Below, piece after piece: positions 17,339-26,046 of a DNA stretch of 64,000 bases. A program made the translations under genes and the position numbers. Source of the DNA: Anaerolineaceae bacterium (GTDB lineage Bacteria; Chloroflexota; Anaerolineae; Anaerolineales; Anaerolineaceae). The stretch is taken from the NCBI GenBank assembly GCA_030653365.1, contig JAURZL010000003.1:1-64000 (forward strand), in the 5' to 3' direction. How positions within the stretch are numbered: the stretch's first letter is position 1; the number at the start of each line of letters is the position of its first letter. A model generated the notes under the pieces. It had not been told where the DNA came from. It was given only the letters and a program-made list of their open reading frames with translations, and did not search any database.

Positions 17339-18466
17339 ATGGATGAAAATCAAATTAAAGAATTAACCAACAAAGAAATATCGCGTCGCAATTTTCTTGA
17401 ATGGATGGGCGTGGGAAGCGTTGGCGGATTTGTAGCAGGAATGGGAGCTTTTTCCTACTCACCACTCCGCAAACAATTCCTACCTGATACGGTGCTCGGT
17501 ACCAAAGAACTCGGAGAGATTAAAAAACTGACCGTCACTTGCATAAGTGAGACCAGTTGGTTTGACAATGCCACCTTGATGGGTGATATTAAAGACATGG
17601 GTGGTCTGCTGGTGAACCAGTGGACTTACGCATGGCCCCCTGATGGCAAACCAAACAATCCGTCTGGTAATCTCCACCCTGAAAATGCAGGTGGTTTCGC
17701 AGCTTTACTGGATATTGAGCTATTGGATGGCGATCATAAAAAGATATTACTAGATACGGGCTGGAACCTGGAGTGGACAGAAAAACGCTTCAAAGAGTGT
17801 GGAATTGATAAAATGCTCCAAAATGATGAAATTGATTGTCTCTTCATCAGTCATGAACACTTTGACCATTTCTGGGGTTTGCCCGTCACCATGAAATACA
17901 AGAACGACATTGATATGTACATCGGTGGAGACTATTATGATGAAGGTCTGCAATACATCAAGGACTCGGGTCACACAGGCAAGCTCTACAAGACTCAATC
18001 TAAAAAGTATCATGATTTTCCCATCATGGATAAATCCGGAAAACAGATCCCTGGTGTTGCAGGTTATTACTTCCCAGTAGGAATTATCTGCCGTGTTTTC
18101 GGTGAACAATCGCTGTTCTTCAATGTAAAAGATCATGGTATTGTTCAGGTGACCGGTTGCTGCCATCAAGGTATTTTACAAATGGCAGAGGTCTGCAAAA
18201 CAACTTTCAAGGGCGGTGACAATCCGTATGGTGTCTATGGCGGTTTGCATATTTCCCCATTTGAAGATTGGGACCCCCGTTATGATGATCTGGTGTACGG
18301 TCTTGAAGCTTATGGTTTTAAGAAGATTGGTTGCAATCATTGTACTGGCAAGTTATGTGCCCATAAGTTCGTCGAGGCAGGTTACCCGATTGTGACAGGT
18401 AGTGCAGCAAATGGCTCAACCTGTGCAGACTACTTAGGAAATGGCGATACGATCACTTTTGGCTAA
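17339..18466 (+). CDS. Tat-exported metallo-beta-lactamase-fold hydrolase (COG1237 / MptE-like)
   Basis: The first 45 residues are a twin-arginine signal (SRRNFLEW at 15-22, then a Gly/Ala-rich hydrophobic stretch), so the 375-aa protein should be exported folded with its metals. The MBL motif HEHFDH (His172, 174, Asp176, His177) is followed by GCCHQG (His276), GGLH (304) and NHCTG (334). The last two features match the DHPPS/MptE-type branch. Eleven cysteines remain after the signal region, with C-x2-C-x4-C at 332-340. The open frame starts at 17324, but that ATG is part of the GGAGGAA ribosome site, so 17339 is used. Substrate unknown; it is the third gene of the cassette and a hairpin follows. 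Confidence 0.87.
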   Translation: MDENQIKELTNKEISRRNFLEWMGVGSVGGFVAGMGAFSYSPLRKQFLPDTVLGTKELGEIKKLTVTCISETSWFDNATLMGDIKDMGGLLVNQWTYAWPPDGKPNNPSGNLHPENAGGFAALLDIELLDGDHKKILLDTGWNLEWTEKRFKECGIDKMLQNDEIDCLFISHEHFDHFWGLPVTMKYKNDIDMYIGGDYYDEGLQYIKDSGHTGKLYKTQSKKYHDFPIMDKSGKQIPGVAGYYFPVGIICRVFGEQSLFFNVKDHGIVQVTGCCHQGILQMAEVCKTTFKGGDNPYGVYGGLHISPFEDWDPRYDDLVYGLEAYGFKKIGCNHCTGKLCAHKFVEAGYPIVTGSAANGSTCADYLGNGDTITFG

Positions 18467-18512
18467 TCAGATTGTTCCTCTAGCAAACTGATTAATCGGG
18501 GAAATTTTGGGT

Positions 18513-18539
18513 GGTAGGGATGAACCTCTCATCCCTACC
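18513..18539 (+). terminator. hairpin ending the membrane/MBL cassette
   Basis: An 11-bp perfect inverted repeat (ggtagggatga / tcatccctacc) with a 5-nt loop lies 46 bp after the hydrolase stop. It is followed by A-rich rather than T-rich sequence, so termination may be weak. The upstream tttt makes it equally usable on the other strand. Confidence 0.6.
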
Positions 18540-18567
18540 AAAATTATGAATAAATTTACTGGTGAAT

Positions 18568-19377
18568 ATGGAAACAATAAAAAATATTTATTTCAAAATG
18601 CGGAACATCATGTTTTATTCCTTTGTTAATCCCTTAGTTCGGGAGGAAATTGGAATTCGAATGGTCAGCGGGATTACACAGAACCAGGGTTGGTTTTTGT
18701 GGATGACAGATTCGGATGGGGTTTATGATTTGTATGCCTTGCCCGGTGAGCATGACAATAGTGCCAATTACTTAATAAAATATTATCCATCTCCAGAAGA
18801 AGAAGTTTTTGCATCTTATTCTGATACAGAGAAAAAAATACGGAAAGAGGTGTTGTTTGAGAAAGGTGCACCTAAATACGGTGATCGTGAGAGTATCCTA
18901 GCAGACCATTTTATCATTGGTTTTTTAGATATTTTATGGGAGGATGAGGCGATCTGGCTCCAACTTACTGTAAATGAAGAAAACGTAGAAAATGGAAAAT
19001 CTCAAATCCCGGTCATACAACTTAGCAATACCTTCTACTCTCGACTACTAAGAAGTTTGTGTTTCCTAACAAAATCACCGCCATCAATCATACTTACAAA
19101 AACAAACCTGACGCCAACAGCCACTGTGAGACAATTTGTTAATATTTTGATCCCCAATATGGAGGATAAAACCAGATTAATTTCCGGAATTTGTACTACG
19201 ATTGGGGTTAATCAAAATAGGTTTGTGGATTCGGCAACAGTTGGCGAGCAGTGGTGTCCACTTTTTATTGAAGATAGAGACAACCTTATGCCTGCCCCTT
19301 CTGATTTTATTGATGGAAAATGGTGGGAGTTATCATCAAAAGCAGCCATCATGCTCCCCAAGGAGTTGCGTTTATGA
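18568..19377 (+). CDS. hypothetical protein, 269 aa
   Basis: I do not recognise this protein. It is soluble, without signal peptide or membrane helices, and mixed alpha/beta in character, with several Trp-rich stretches (NQGWFLWMTD, GKWWEL). A GTG at 18562 and an ATG at 18568 are possible starts; the ribosome site is weak in both cases. Its stop overlaps the ATG of the next gene (ATGA at 19374-19377), so the two are almost surely coupled. The module is separated from the MBL cassette by a hairpin and looks independent. AT-richer codon use than the neighbours could mean acquisition. Confidence 0.65.
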   Translation: METIKNIYFKMRNIMFYSFVNPLVREEIGIRMVSGITQNQGWFLWMTDSDGVYDLYALPGEHDNSANYLIKYYPSPEEEVFASYSDTEKKIRKEVLFEKGAPKYGDRESILADHFIIGFLDILWEDEAIWLQLTVNEENVENGKSQIPVIQLSNTFYSRLLRSLCFLTKSPPSIILTKTNLTPTATVRQFVNILIPNMEDKTRLISGICTTIGVNQNRFVDSATVGEQWCPLFIEDRDNLMPAPSDFIDGKWWELSSKAAIMLPKELRL

Positions 19378-19694
19378 AATTTAAAAAAAACCTTGAAAAA
19401 GAATTAACAGAAATTGCTAAAGAATTTCGTGATCTGTTTCATGAAATTAATGAAAGCATAGGGATTGATGAGGTTGGGCTGGATTTTATCAGAGATTTTT
19501 TCAAAGATTATAATAGTAGCTATAGTTTAAGTCTTGCCTACCCTGAAAGCTTGTGGAAATTAACAGCTGAGAATATGGGAATTGATTCGGAGGGGAAAGA
19601 TCGTTTGCAGCTGGTTAAAGAATTGTTTTCAAATATACCAGATGATCCACAATCCAATACAAGCTCCGACAGTAACGGTTCTAGCGAAACTTAG
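19374..19694 (+). CDS. hypothetical protein, 106 aa, coupled to upstream gene
   Basis: The ATG overlaps the preceding stop codon and has AAGGAG 8 bp upstream. The product is acidic and helical (KNLEKELTEIAKEFRDLFHEINESIG), with a Ser/Asn-rich disordered tail of about 15 residues. No family is recognised. Together with its partner it may form a two-protein module; a role as immunity or accessory protein cannot be judged. Confidence 0.65.
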   Translation: MKFKKNLEKELTEIAKEFRDLFHEINESIGIDEVGLDFIRDFFKDYNSSYSLSLAYPESLWKLTAENMGIDSEGKDRLQLVKELFSNIPDDPQSNTSSDSNGSSET

Positions 19695-19716
19695 GATGAG
19701 GAGGAACGAGGATAAA

Positions 19717-19935
19717 TTAGTCCTTTGTATTACATCTATATAGCAAATGATGGAATGCTTTCAAGAGAGCTTCCAACATGATCTGGGCGGCATAATACAG
19801 CAGTGGCATATCACAGGAATAATTTAATCCCGGAAAAATCATTGTCAGTTGATTGGTTTCTGTTTCCTGACGGAAGAATGTATTGGGAACATTAATAGAG
19901 TAATTATTTTTAGAAAGGGTGGTTATCTGGTACAT
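19717..19935 (-). pseudogene. truncated paralog of the 14006-14656 alpha/beta hydrolase
   Basis: The 72-codon frame begins at an ATG with AGGAG 6 bp upstream. It encodes the first strand and helix of the hydrolase found at 14006-14656: residues from VPNTFF to MLEA match at 39 of 41 positions. It then runs into unrelated sequence and stops. The nucleophile and His regions are missing, so it cannot be catalytic. The DNA block 19769-19890 equals 14496-14617 with 4 changes and no indel. It overlaps the end of the FAD monooxygenase gene by 26 bp, so the ancestral gene was the second gene of that operon. Confidence 0.85.
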
Positions 19936-21166
19936 GATTAACTCCTGAAATGATCGAAACAATATATTCCGCATCCTCTCCCACACCTAATAACAATCCA
20001 GATTTTTGCTTATAAAGCCATGGCAACCCTAAAAAATATAGTCCGGAATAGGCGGTCACACCCCTCTCTTGAATCGGATAACCATCACTATCAAACACGG
20101 GAAGGTGGACAAGAGAAAAATCAAAGGAGTATCCACCTGCCCAAATAATAGTTTTTATACCAGCTGCCTTGAGGTCAAGTTCTGTTATCTCTGGCATATC
20201 AAAACCATCCATTAATTCCGGAAGTTCTTCAATAGGTGCGTCCAAGCCAGATGTCTCTATGTGCTGGTCTATCATCTTAACCAATTCTTTTTCGAACTTG
20301 TCTGCCTTTGCAAGATTTTCCTTCAGGTCTGTAGCAAGGAAGATTTGCTGATCGTCTGCATGTTTCAAATGCCCCAGCAAAACCACCCCATCATGTGCAA
20401 ATTGATGTAAATTGAGTGCTTTGCCTCCATTACGCCCTGAGACTTGAGGATTCGCATTGAATTTTGCTTTGGGGGAAGGTAGTTTACTGACAGGTTGATC
20501 AAAAAAACCAGCTAGGTTTAGCCATTCGAACACATCTTTTCCACGATATCGTCTGGGGGCACGGCCGGCACTTCCTATACTCTGGTAAACTTTGCGATCA
20601 TTTTCCAGCAATTCATCCACGATCTGGCAACCCGATTGTCCACTGCCAACCACAAGAACGGCACCTGGTGGAAGAGATTGAGGGTTTCGATAATGGCCTG
20701 AATGAAGCTGGAGGATATCTTTCGAAATGGAATGCTGAAAGGTGGGTATTTTCGGCTTTTGAAATAACCCTGTTGCTATGATGACATTGTTTGCGTACAA
20801 AACCGAATGATCGGTGTTTACCGAATATCTTCCGACTTCTGTGGACAACTCGACAGCATTTGCTTGGGTTTGGTACTGAACAGGCAGCTGATACTGCTTT
20901 ATATAATGATCAAATCGCGAGATTATCTCTTCTCGAGGCATGAATCCATTTGGATTTTGATCTGAATATTCAGCTCCGGGAAGCTGAAACGTCCAATTGG
21001 GAGTCAGCAGTGTAAATGAATCCCAACGATCGGTTCGCCACACATTGGCAGAGGCGTCTGCTTTTTCGAGAACGATATGATCCTGGTTTTGTTTTTTTAA
21101 GTAGTAACTGGAAGACAAGCCAGCCTGCCCACCCCCGATAATGATCGTGTCATAGAAATTATTCAT
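19910..21166 (-). CDS. flavin-containing monooxygenase-like oxidoreductase (CzcO family)
   Basis: The 418-aa protein has an N-terminal FAD-binding GGGQAG motif and a second NADPH-binding VGSGQSG in the middle. The linking segment LHSGHYRNP with a preceding aromatic stretch is characteristic of flavin monooxygenases of the CzcO/Baeyer-Villiger type. It should oxygenate or reduce small organic substrates with NADPH and O2; no substrate can be named. The frame opens with TTG at 21178, but GAGG precedes the ATG at 21166. Downstream lies only the truncated hydrolase paralog. Confidence 0.88.
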   Translation of the reverse strand: MNNFYDTIIIGGGQAGLSSSYYLKKQNQDHIVLEKADASANVWRTDRWDSFTLLTPNWTFQLPGAEYSDQNPNGFMPREEIISRFDHYIKQYQLPVQYQTQANAVELSTEVGRYSVNTDHSVLYANNVIIATGLFQKPKIPTFQHSISKDILQLHSGHYRNPQSLPPGAVLVVGSGQSGCQIVDELLENDRKVYQSIGSAGRAPRRYRGKDVFEWLNLAGFFDQPVSKLPSPKAKFNANPQVSGRNGGKALNLHQFAHDGVVLLGHLKHADDQQIFLATDLKENLAKADKFEKELVKMIDQHIETSGLDAPIEELPELMDGFDMPEITELDLKAAGIKTIIWAGGYSFDFSLVHLPVFDSDGYPIQERGVTAYSGLYFLGLPWLYKQKSGLLLGVGEDAEYIVSIISGVNHVPDNHPF

Positions 21167-21367
21167 CTCGCCTCGCAACCGCTAAAGGTTTGCTATGTGA
21201 TGGTCATTGATAGTTAAAGATTGTTAGATCGGTAGAGTAGAGTATAACAACGCTTGATGAGATGAAAAATCGTTGTATATGGATGCCCCTCAGGTGAATC
21301 AAAAATGATGTGATCTGTTTTTCAAATATTTAGTTTTCTATTTGAACGCGAGATCATTTTTCCATCA

Positions 21368-21862
21368 TCACTTTAGCTGATCCGTTCTAATCATTGGAGA
21401 AATTTCCAGGGTAAATTGAGTGAAGCGATCCTCCAGGCTGGCAATGGAGTCCTTCAGAATGACAGCATCAAACCCTCGTTCTGCTGCCCCTCGTAAGGTG
21501 GACAGTACACAATACTCTGCCATGTAACCACACACAATCACCGAATCCACCTGTTTTTCTTTGAGAGTTGTTTCCAGATCGGTCTTCCAGAAAGCGCTGT
21601 AATGGGTTTTGTTCAAGCAAATATCATCGGAATGATGGTTAAACTGCGGGTGTATCTTCCAGTTTTCCGATCCTTCCGGCTTCCGTTTGGATGTGTGTTG
21701 GATGAAAATGATAGGCCAATGCTGTTCCCGAAAGGTGGCAATGGCAGCATTGATGATTGGAATGGTTGCTTGAAAAGTGGATAAATTCGGATTATCTTTC
21801 CCAAAGAAGTCGTTTTGTGGATCGAGAATCAATAGAGCTTTTATCTGGGTATTTTTACTCAT
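21368..21862 (-). CDS. isochorismatase-family cysteine hydrolase
   Basis: The 164-aa protein carries the triad of the nicotinamidase/isochorismatase fold: Asp14 in LILDPQNDFF, Lys85 in LNKTHYSAF and Cys118 in CGYMAEYC. It should hydrolyse an amide or related bond. Possible substrates include nicotinamide, carbamoylsarcosine or ureas, and cannot be chosen from sequence. The open frame includes five extra codons; the ATG at 21862 fits the family N-terminus best. It is a single gene. Confidence 0.87.
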   Translation of the reverse strand: MSKNTQIKALLILDPQNDFFGKDNPNLSTFQATIPIINAAIATFREQHWPIIFIQHTSKRKPEGSENWKIHPQFNHHSDDICLNKTHYSAFWKTDLETTLKEKQVDSVIVCGYMAEYCVLSTLRGAAERGFDAVILKDSIASLEDRFTQFTLEISPMIRTDQLK

Positions 21863-21932
21863 GGTACATCCATTCACTACTATGTATTCATTATAGTAAG
21901 CTTGAAATATTGTTTCAAGACAGGCTCTTTGG

Positions 21933-22796
21933 TTAATCCATCAGGTATTCATTCGTAAATTGGAAGGGGGGTACCTGTCGGCAGTCTATATCGGTAAAGC
22001 CGTATTCACGTGCCAGGTCACCGACTGTCCAGGTTTGCCCGGTCTTGCTGATCACATTCGGATCAGATGCCAGTGCTGCCACAGCACGGCCAATATATTC
22101 CACCGACTCGGTCTGTGCATATTCCTGAGGAGTGGGTTCACCATCCGGTGCAATAACTGCCAATACAGCCTCGGTGCGCATCCAGCCAGGGGATAGGGCG
22201 ATGGCAGCGATATTATGTTCCCGCAGTTCAAGTCCCATCCCATATGCCATCTGATTGATGGTGTTTTTCGCCAGGAAGTAGGAGAGCGGCTGGAAATATT
22301 TGCCGCGATCATAAAAGGTGGTGTTGATGATCAATCCGCTTTTGTTGGGGATCATCAATCGGGCGGCTAACTGGCTGGCGGAATAGTGGGCACGCACGCC
22401 GGCTAGGAACATAGCATCCCAGCGCCAAAGTGGCTGCTCCCAAAAAGGGCTGACGAACCCTTTATCCATTTCTTTTTCATAGCCACCCCAGATGTTATTT
22501 ACCAGGATGTCAAGTCTTCCCTGCTCAGCTTCCACCTGTGAAAAAAGGGATTCCACTTCGTCATCATGGGTGTGGTCGCACCGCACTGGAATCCCCACCC
22601 CACCACGGGCTGTGACCATCTCTGCAGTTTCTTCGATGGTAGTGTCAGGTAATTCTGGTCTGGAGCTGGATTTCCGCACACTTCGCCCTGTGACATAAAC
22701 AGTAGCACCTGCTTCGCCCAACACCAGGGAAATCCCGCGACCTGCTCCCCGGCTTGCACCGGTAACGACTGCTATTTTATTCTTCAGCTTCTGCAT
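21933..22796 (-). CDS. SDR family NAD(P)-dependent oxidoreductase
   Basis: The 287-aa protein has the short-chain dehydrogenase nucleotide motif TGASRGAGRG, the NNIWGG version of NNAG, and the catalytic YFLAK (Tyr-x3-Lys). The Ser position appears replaced within NTTFYDRGKYF. It has AAGGAAAG before the ATG. The length, with an insert after the cofactor motif, is like that of SDRs in bacterial detoxification operons. The substrate is unknown. Confidence 0.88.
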   Translation of the reverse strand: MQKLKNKIAVVTGASRGAGRGISLVLGEAGATVYVTGRSVRKSSSRPELPDTTIEETAEMVTARGGVGIPVRCDHTHDDEVESLFSQVEAEQGRLDILVNNIWGGYEKEMDKGFVSPFWEQPLWRWDAMFLAGVRAHYSASQLAARLMIPNKSGLIINTTFYDRGKYFQPLSYFLAKNTINQMAYGMGLELREHNIAAIALSPGWMRTEAVLAVIAPDGEPTPQEYAQTESVEYIGRAVAALASDPNVISKTGQTWTVGDLAREYGFTDIDCRQVPPFQFTNEYLMD

Positions 22797-22834
22797 ACTT
22801 CACTTTCCTTGAAATGTGTAAATTGTATTTTGTC

Positions 22835-24004
22835 TCATTTTATTCGTGCAACAATCTCTTGAGCAATTTTTCGCCAGGAATCAACCTTCCCGATCTCTTT
22901 TCCAAAGCGCAACACCATTGTGTTATCATCCGGAAAGATGAATAAATATTGACCCAGATGCCCCCAGGCAAAAATCGTATACTTGTCGGTTGTTGTTGGC
23001 GCAATGATCCACCAGCCATTTTGATAAAAATAATTTTCACCTATTTTTTCAACATTATTTTTTGGTTCAATTTTTGTTGAATTCTTTATCCATTCTGAAG
23101 AGATAATTTGTTCCCCATTCCAATTTCCATCAATCAGGATCAATCTTCCGATTTTGGCATAATCGATAGCACGCGCATTCAATCCGCTTTCCATTTTTTC
23201 CATATTGCCGGTTTCACTGTCAATACTCCAGGACGAATCAAATTCCATTCCGAGTTTTTGCCAGATTTGTGATTCAAAATATTCTGAAACAGATTGTTTG
23301 CTCGCTCTTTCCAGCACAATTCCCAATAGTATCGGATTGAAAGTGTTGTAAACGAAACGTTCTCCAGGGGACTCTTTCAAAGGAAGTTGTGTTACTACAC
23401 TTCTCAATTCGGGATGGTAATATGCCCTGGATTTATCATGCCAGGGAATATCTGTATCTTTAAATGCAATCCCGGATTTCATCAAGAGCAAGTGTTCGAG
23501 CGTGATTTTTTTGTAGTTGGGGTCAACGGTTAATAATTCTGGTATATAGGCTGTAACCGGATCCTCGAGACTTTCAATAAAACCTTCGTCAATTGCCATC
23601 CCAATCATTAAGGAGGTGAAGGATTTAGCAATGGAAAAGGAAGTAACAATAGAATCCCGCTGGTACCCATTGAAATATTTTTCATAAAGAAGCTTGTCAT
23701 CTTTGATCACCAAAAATGCAGTTGTTCCGGTGGATTCAAGCAATGAATCCAGGTTGGTTGTGTGAGATTTTCCTTTATATTGATACGCTATACTTTCCAA
23801 AAAACGATGTGGGTCATCTTTATCAAAATTATAGGCTGGCGGTGCATGATTTATTGTATGAGCTGGAAACAGGACATAATCCTCTACCCCGGATGATTTC
23901 CACGCTACCCAACGACCGGTAAATGTGTCTGTTCGTGAAGCCAGGAAAAAATATACACCCACCAGAGCGAGAATTATCAGAATTAGAATGATTGCCTTTT
24001 CCAT
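22835..24004 (-). CDS. membrane-anchored serine hydrolase (class C beta-lactamase / CubicO-like)
   Basis: A single N-terminal transmembrane segment (about residues 3-21) anchors an extracytoplasmic domain of the beta-lactamase/penicillin-binding fold. The catalytic SxxK is SIAK (Ser124, Lys127), with YNT as the Tyr motif and a late HLGQYLFIFP segment. Such proteins are esterases, peptidases or beta-lactamases; without biochemical data the class is open. It lies next to an SDR and a GNAT gene but with its own start signals. Confidence 0.85.
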   Translation of the reverse strand: MEKAIILILIILALVGVYFFLASRTDTFTGRWVAWKSSGVEDYVLFPAHTINHAPPAYNFDKDDPHRFLESIAYQYKGKSHTTNLDSLLESTGTTAFLVIKDDKLLYEKYFNGYQRDSIVTSFSIAKSFTSLMIGMAIDEGFIESLEDPVTAYIPELLTVDPNYKKITLEHLLLMKSGIAFKDTDIPWHDKSRAYYHPELRSVVTQLPLKESPGERFVYNTFNPILLGIVLERASKQSVSEYFESQIWQKLGMEFDSSWSIDSETGNMEKMESGLNARAIDYAKIGRLILIDGNWNGEQIISSEWIKNSTKIEPKNNVEKIGENYFYQNGWWIIAPTTTDKYTIFAWGHLGQYLFIFPDDNTMVLRFGKEIGKVDSWRKIAQEIVARIK

Positions 24005-24050
24005 GGTTTTATCTCAAAAACTGTTTCTCTCTTTATCAGAATTTCAAAGC

Positions 24051-24536
24051 TCAGAACTCATTTAACACCAATAGCAATTCCTCAATTTCCTTACCACGTG
24101 CATTTGCAAAACCTATCATTTCTTTAATAACACAAAAACCACACTTTTCCAACACGCGTTTAGAAGCCTGATTATCCTTTGCGGTATGTGCGTAAATGGG
24201 GCGGGTGGTGTTTGCGGAAGATAAGAATTCGGCAAGCGCTCTGGTTGCTATCCCCTTTCCCCAAAATTCCTTTCCAATCCAGTATCCCACCTCGGGCTTG
24301 CCTTCATCCAGATAACTCAGGACATACCCCGCTACCTGTTCTTCAAAGACGATCGTGCGAATGATCACCGTGTCGGAAACCATGATTTTCTGCCAGTGTG
24401 AATTGAATGCCTCTTGGTCAGATGGATCTCTGGAGGTAAAAGCCGCCATCTGGTTGGCATCAGGATCTTTTTGCTGAGTAAAAAAAATTGGTAGGTCATT
24501 ATTAAGCACTGGGCGTAACCATAAGTTGATTTCCAT
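24051..24536 (-). CDS. GNAT N-acetyltransferase (RimJ/RimL type)
   Basis: The 161-aa protein has the GNAT core with VGYWIGKEFWGKGIATRALAEFL as strand 4 and the acetyl-CoA loop, and the late KRVLEKCGFC typical of RimJ-like ribosomal or antibiotic acetyltransferases. It has GGAAGA before the ATG. The substrate is unknown. It is the second of three GNAT genes in this window. Confidence 0.87.
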   Translation of the reverse strand: MEINLWLRPVLNNDLPIFFTQQKDPDANQMAAFTSRDPSDQEAFNSHWQKIMVSDTVIIRTIVFEEQVAGYVLSYLDEGKPEVGYWIGKEFWGKGIATRALAEFLSSANTTRPIYAHTAKDNQASKRVLEKCGFCVIKEMIGFANARGKEIEELLLVLNEF

Positions 24537-24618
24537 TTTATTCTTCCAAAAGAGAATTGGGTTTATCCATCATCTCATTAATCTGGCCTTGGCCTCAATG
24601 TCGAAATGGTTCATTTTT

Positions 24619-24987
24619 TTAGTTGTTGGAGTGGAGTGCGATGCAATTACCTTCGCTATCTTCGAATTCAGCTACTGAACCCCATTCCCCGATAGATGTC
24701 ATTGGGTATAGAATTTTTCCTCCAGCCAGCAATACCTTTCGAAGTGTTTCTTCGATATTGTCGCTTGAAAAATAAATCCTGACACCTTGTTTTCCAGTCA
24801 CATAGCTTTCTCCCTTAGCCAAAGCACCGGTAATTCCACTTTCACCATCGTAAAAAGGAAAAAAAGCCATTTCGTTTCCATCCAGAATAGATCGCTCAAA
24901 TTGAAAATCAAAAACGGTGAAGTAAAATTCAAGCGCGCGGTTCAGATCCGTTACAGGGATTTCAAAGTAATTTACAGGGTTTTTCAT
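24619..24987 (-). CDS. VOC family (glyoxalase/bleomycin resistance) protein
   Basis: The 122-aa protein shows a VOC fold: PVNYFEIPVTDLNRALEFYFTVFDF at the start, and VAEFEDSEGNCIALHSN with a likely metal-ligand Glu and the typical final strand. Family members are isomerases, dioxygenases or drug-binding proteins. The metal ligands are partly conserved, so catalysis is possible. It is flanked by a GNAT and a methyltransferase gene. Confidence 0.88.
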   Translation of the reverse strand: MKNPVNYFEIPVTDLNRALEFYFTVFDFQFERSILDGNEMAFFPFYDGESGITGALAKGESYVTGKQGVRIYFSSDNIEETLRKVLLAGGKILYPMTSIGEWGSVAEFEDSEGNCIALHSNN

Positions 24988-25020
24988 TTAAACCTGCCTA
25001 GAAAAAGAGTTTTCATTTAA

Positions 25021-25800
25021 TTATATTGCTGAAGCTTTCAGGCTGAAGGTGCAGGGATAAAGTTCCACCTTATTTTCTTCCACATCAAAAGCTGTGTAGC
25101 CGCTATAAAAGTACTGAGGGTATTCATGCAGAAATTCGATTCGCAAGCCAGCATCGCAAAAGGCTGTGATGATTTCTCCCAGTGTCCAATCCCATTCATA
25201 GGACCTCCCAGGAATTATGAGATTCGGATCGGTATAATCGCCTAGATTTTCATATTGCCAGACTTGTTTGCGAAAATAATTGCCTACAATCTGGTTGGGA
25301 TGGGTGCTACCATCCTCGGCATTCATCACATGCCGGAAGGGATGCCCATCATGCAGATAAAAAAAGCCGCCAACTTTCAACAGATGTCGAACGGTTTGTG
25401 CAAAGCGCTGGATATCAGGGATCCAGCATAATACCCCTGTGGAGGCAAAGACGATGTCGAATTTTTCATGTACCTTTTCCATCACCTCCAACACATCCGC
25501 TTCCATGAAATTTGCCTCAATTTCCATCTGTTCGGCCAGAAGACGGGCATATTTCAGTGATTCAGGAGAGATATCAATTCCAGTGACTTTTACGCCCAGC
25601 AATGCCCAGGAAAGGGTATCGGTGCCAATGTGACAGAGCAGATGCACCAGCGATTTTCCGTTTACATCACCAACTTCTTTTTGGATGACTTCATTCAGGA
25701 GTGGATTTCCAGCCAACAATTTTTCTAGGTGATATTTTTTATAATGAGTGGCTGCTAACCCATCCCAGCCTTTCTTGTTGGATTGAGTCATTTCATTCAT
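25021..25800 (-). CDS. class I SAM-dependent methyltransferase
   Basis: The 259-aa protein has a modified SAM motif (LVHLLCHIGTDTLSWALLG), the acidic turn VTGIDISPESL, and motif IV FDIVFASTGVLCWI. This arrangement is typical of small-molecule methyltransferases found singly in Firmicutes and Chloroflexota. GAGG lies 9 bp before the first ATG. No partner gene reveals the substrate. Confidence 0.85.
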   Translation of the reverse strand: MNEMTQSNKKGWDGLAATHYKKYHLEKLLAGNPLLNEVIQKEVGDVNGKSLVHLLCHIGTDTLSWALLGVKVTGIDISPESLKYARLLAEQMEIEANFMEADVLEVMEKVHEKFDIVFASTGVLCWIPDIQRFAQTVRHLLKVGGFFYLHDGHPFRHVMNAEDGSTHPNQIVGNYFRKQVWQYENLGDYTDPNLIIPGRSYEWDWTLGEIITAFCDAGLRIEFLHEYPQYFYSGYTAFDVEENKVELYPCTFSLKASAI

Positions 25801-26046
25801 GCAATAAACCTCGTTTCTAGCATTTTATAAACTATTCAAGATAATTAATTACCTCAAATCAAATTTGAAAAAGAGGTACAGTAATTTTAATGGGAAGTTT
25901 TATTTAAGGTGGAATATCCGATGTATTTGCAATTATCTTTATCAGCTTTTTTTTGATTTACATCTATGGCGTTATTTGCATATTAATACGAATAGGAAAA
26001 TTGAAAAAGAAAATATGATGGCTATCTGTCTAATTGCTAAACTAAT

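Noticed and set aside
18562..18567. GTG start for the 269-aa hypothetical protein
   Set aside because: The ATG at 18568 is six bases later with an equally weak ribosome site; ATG preferred.
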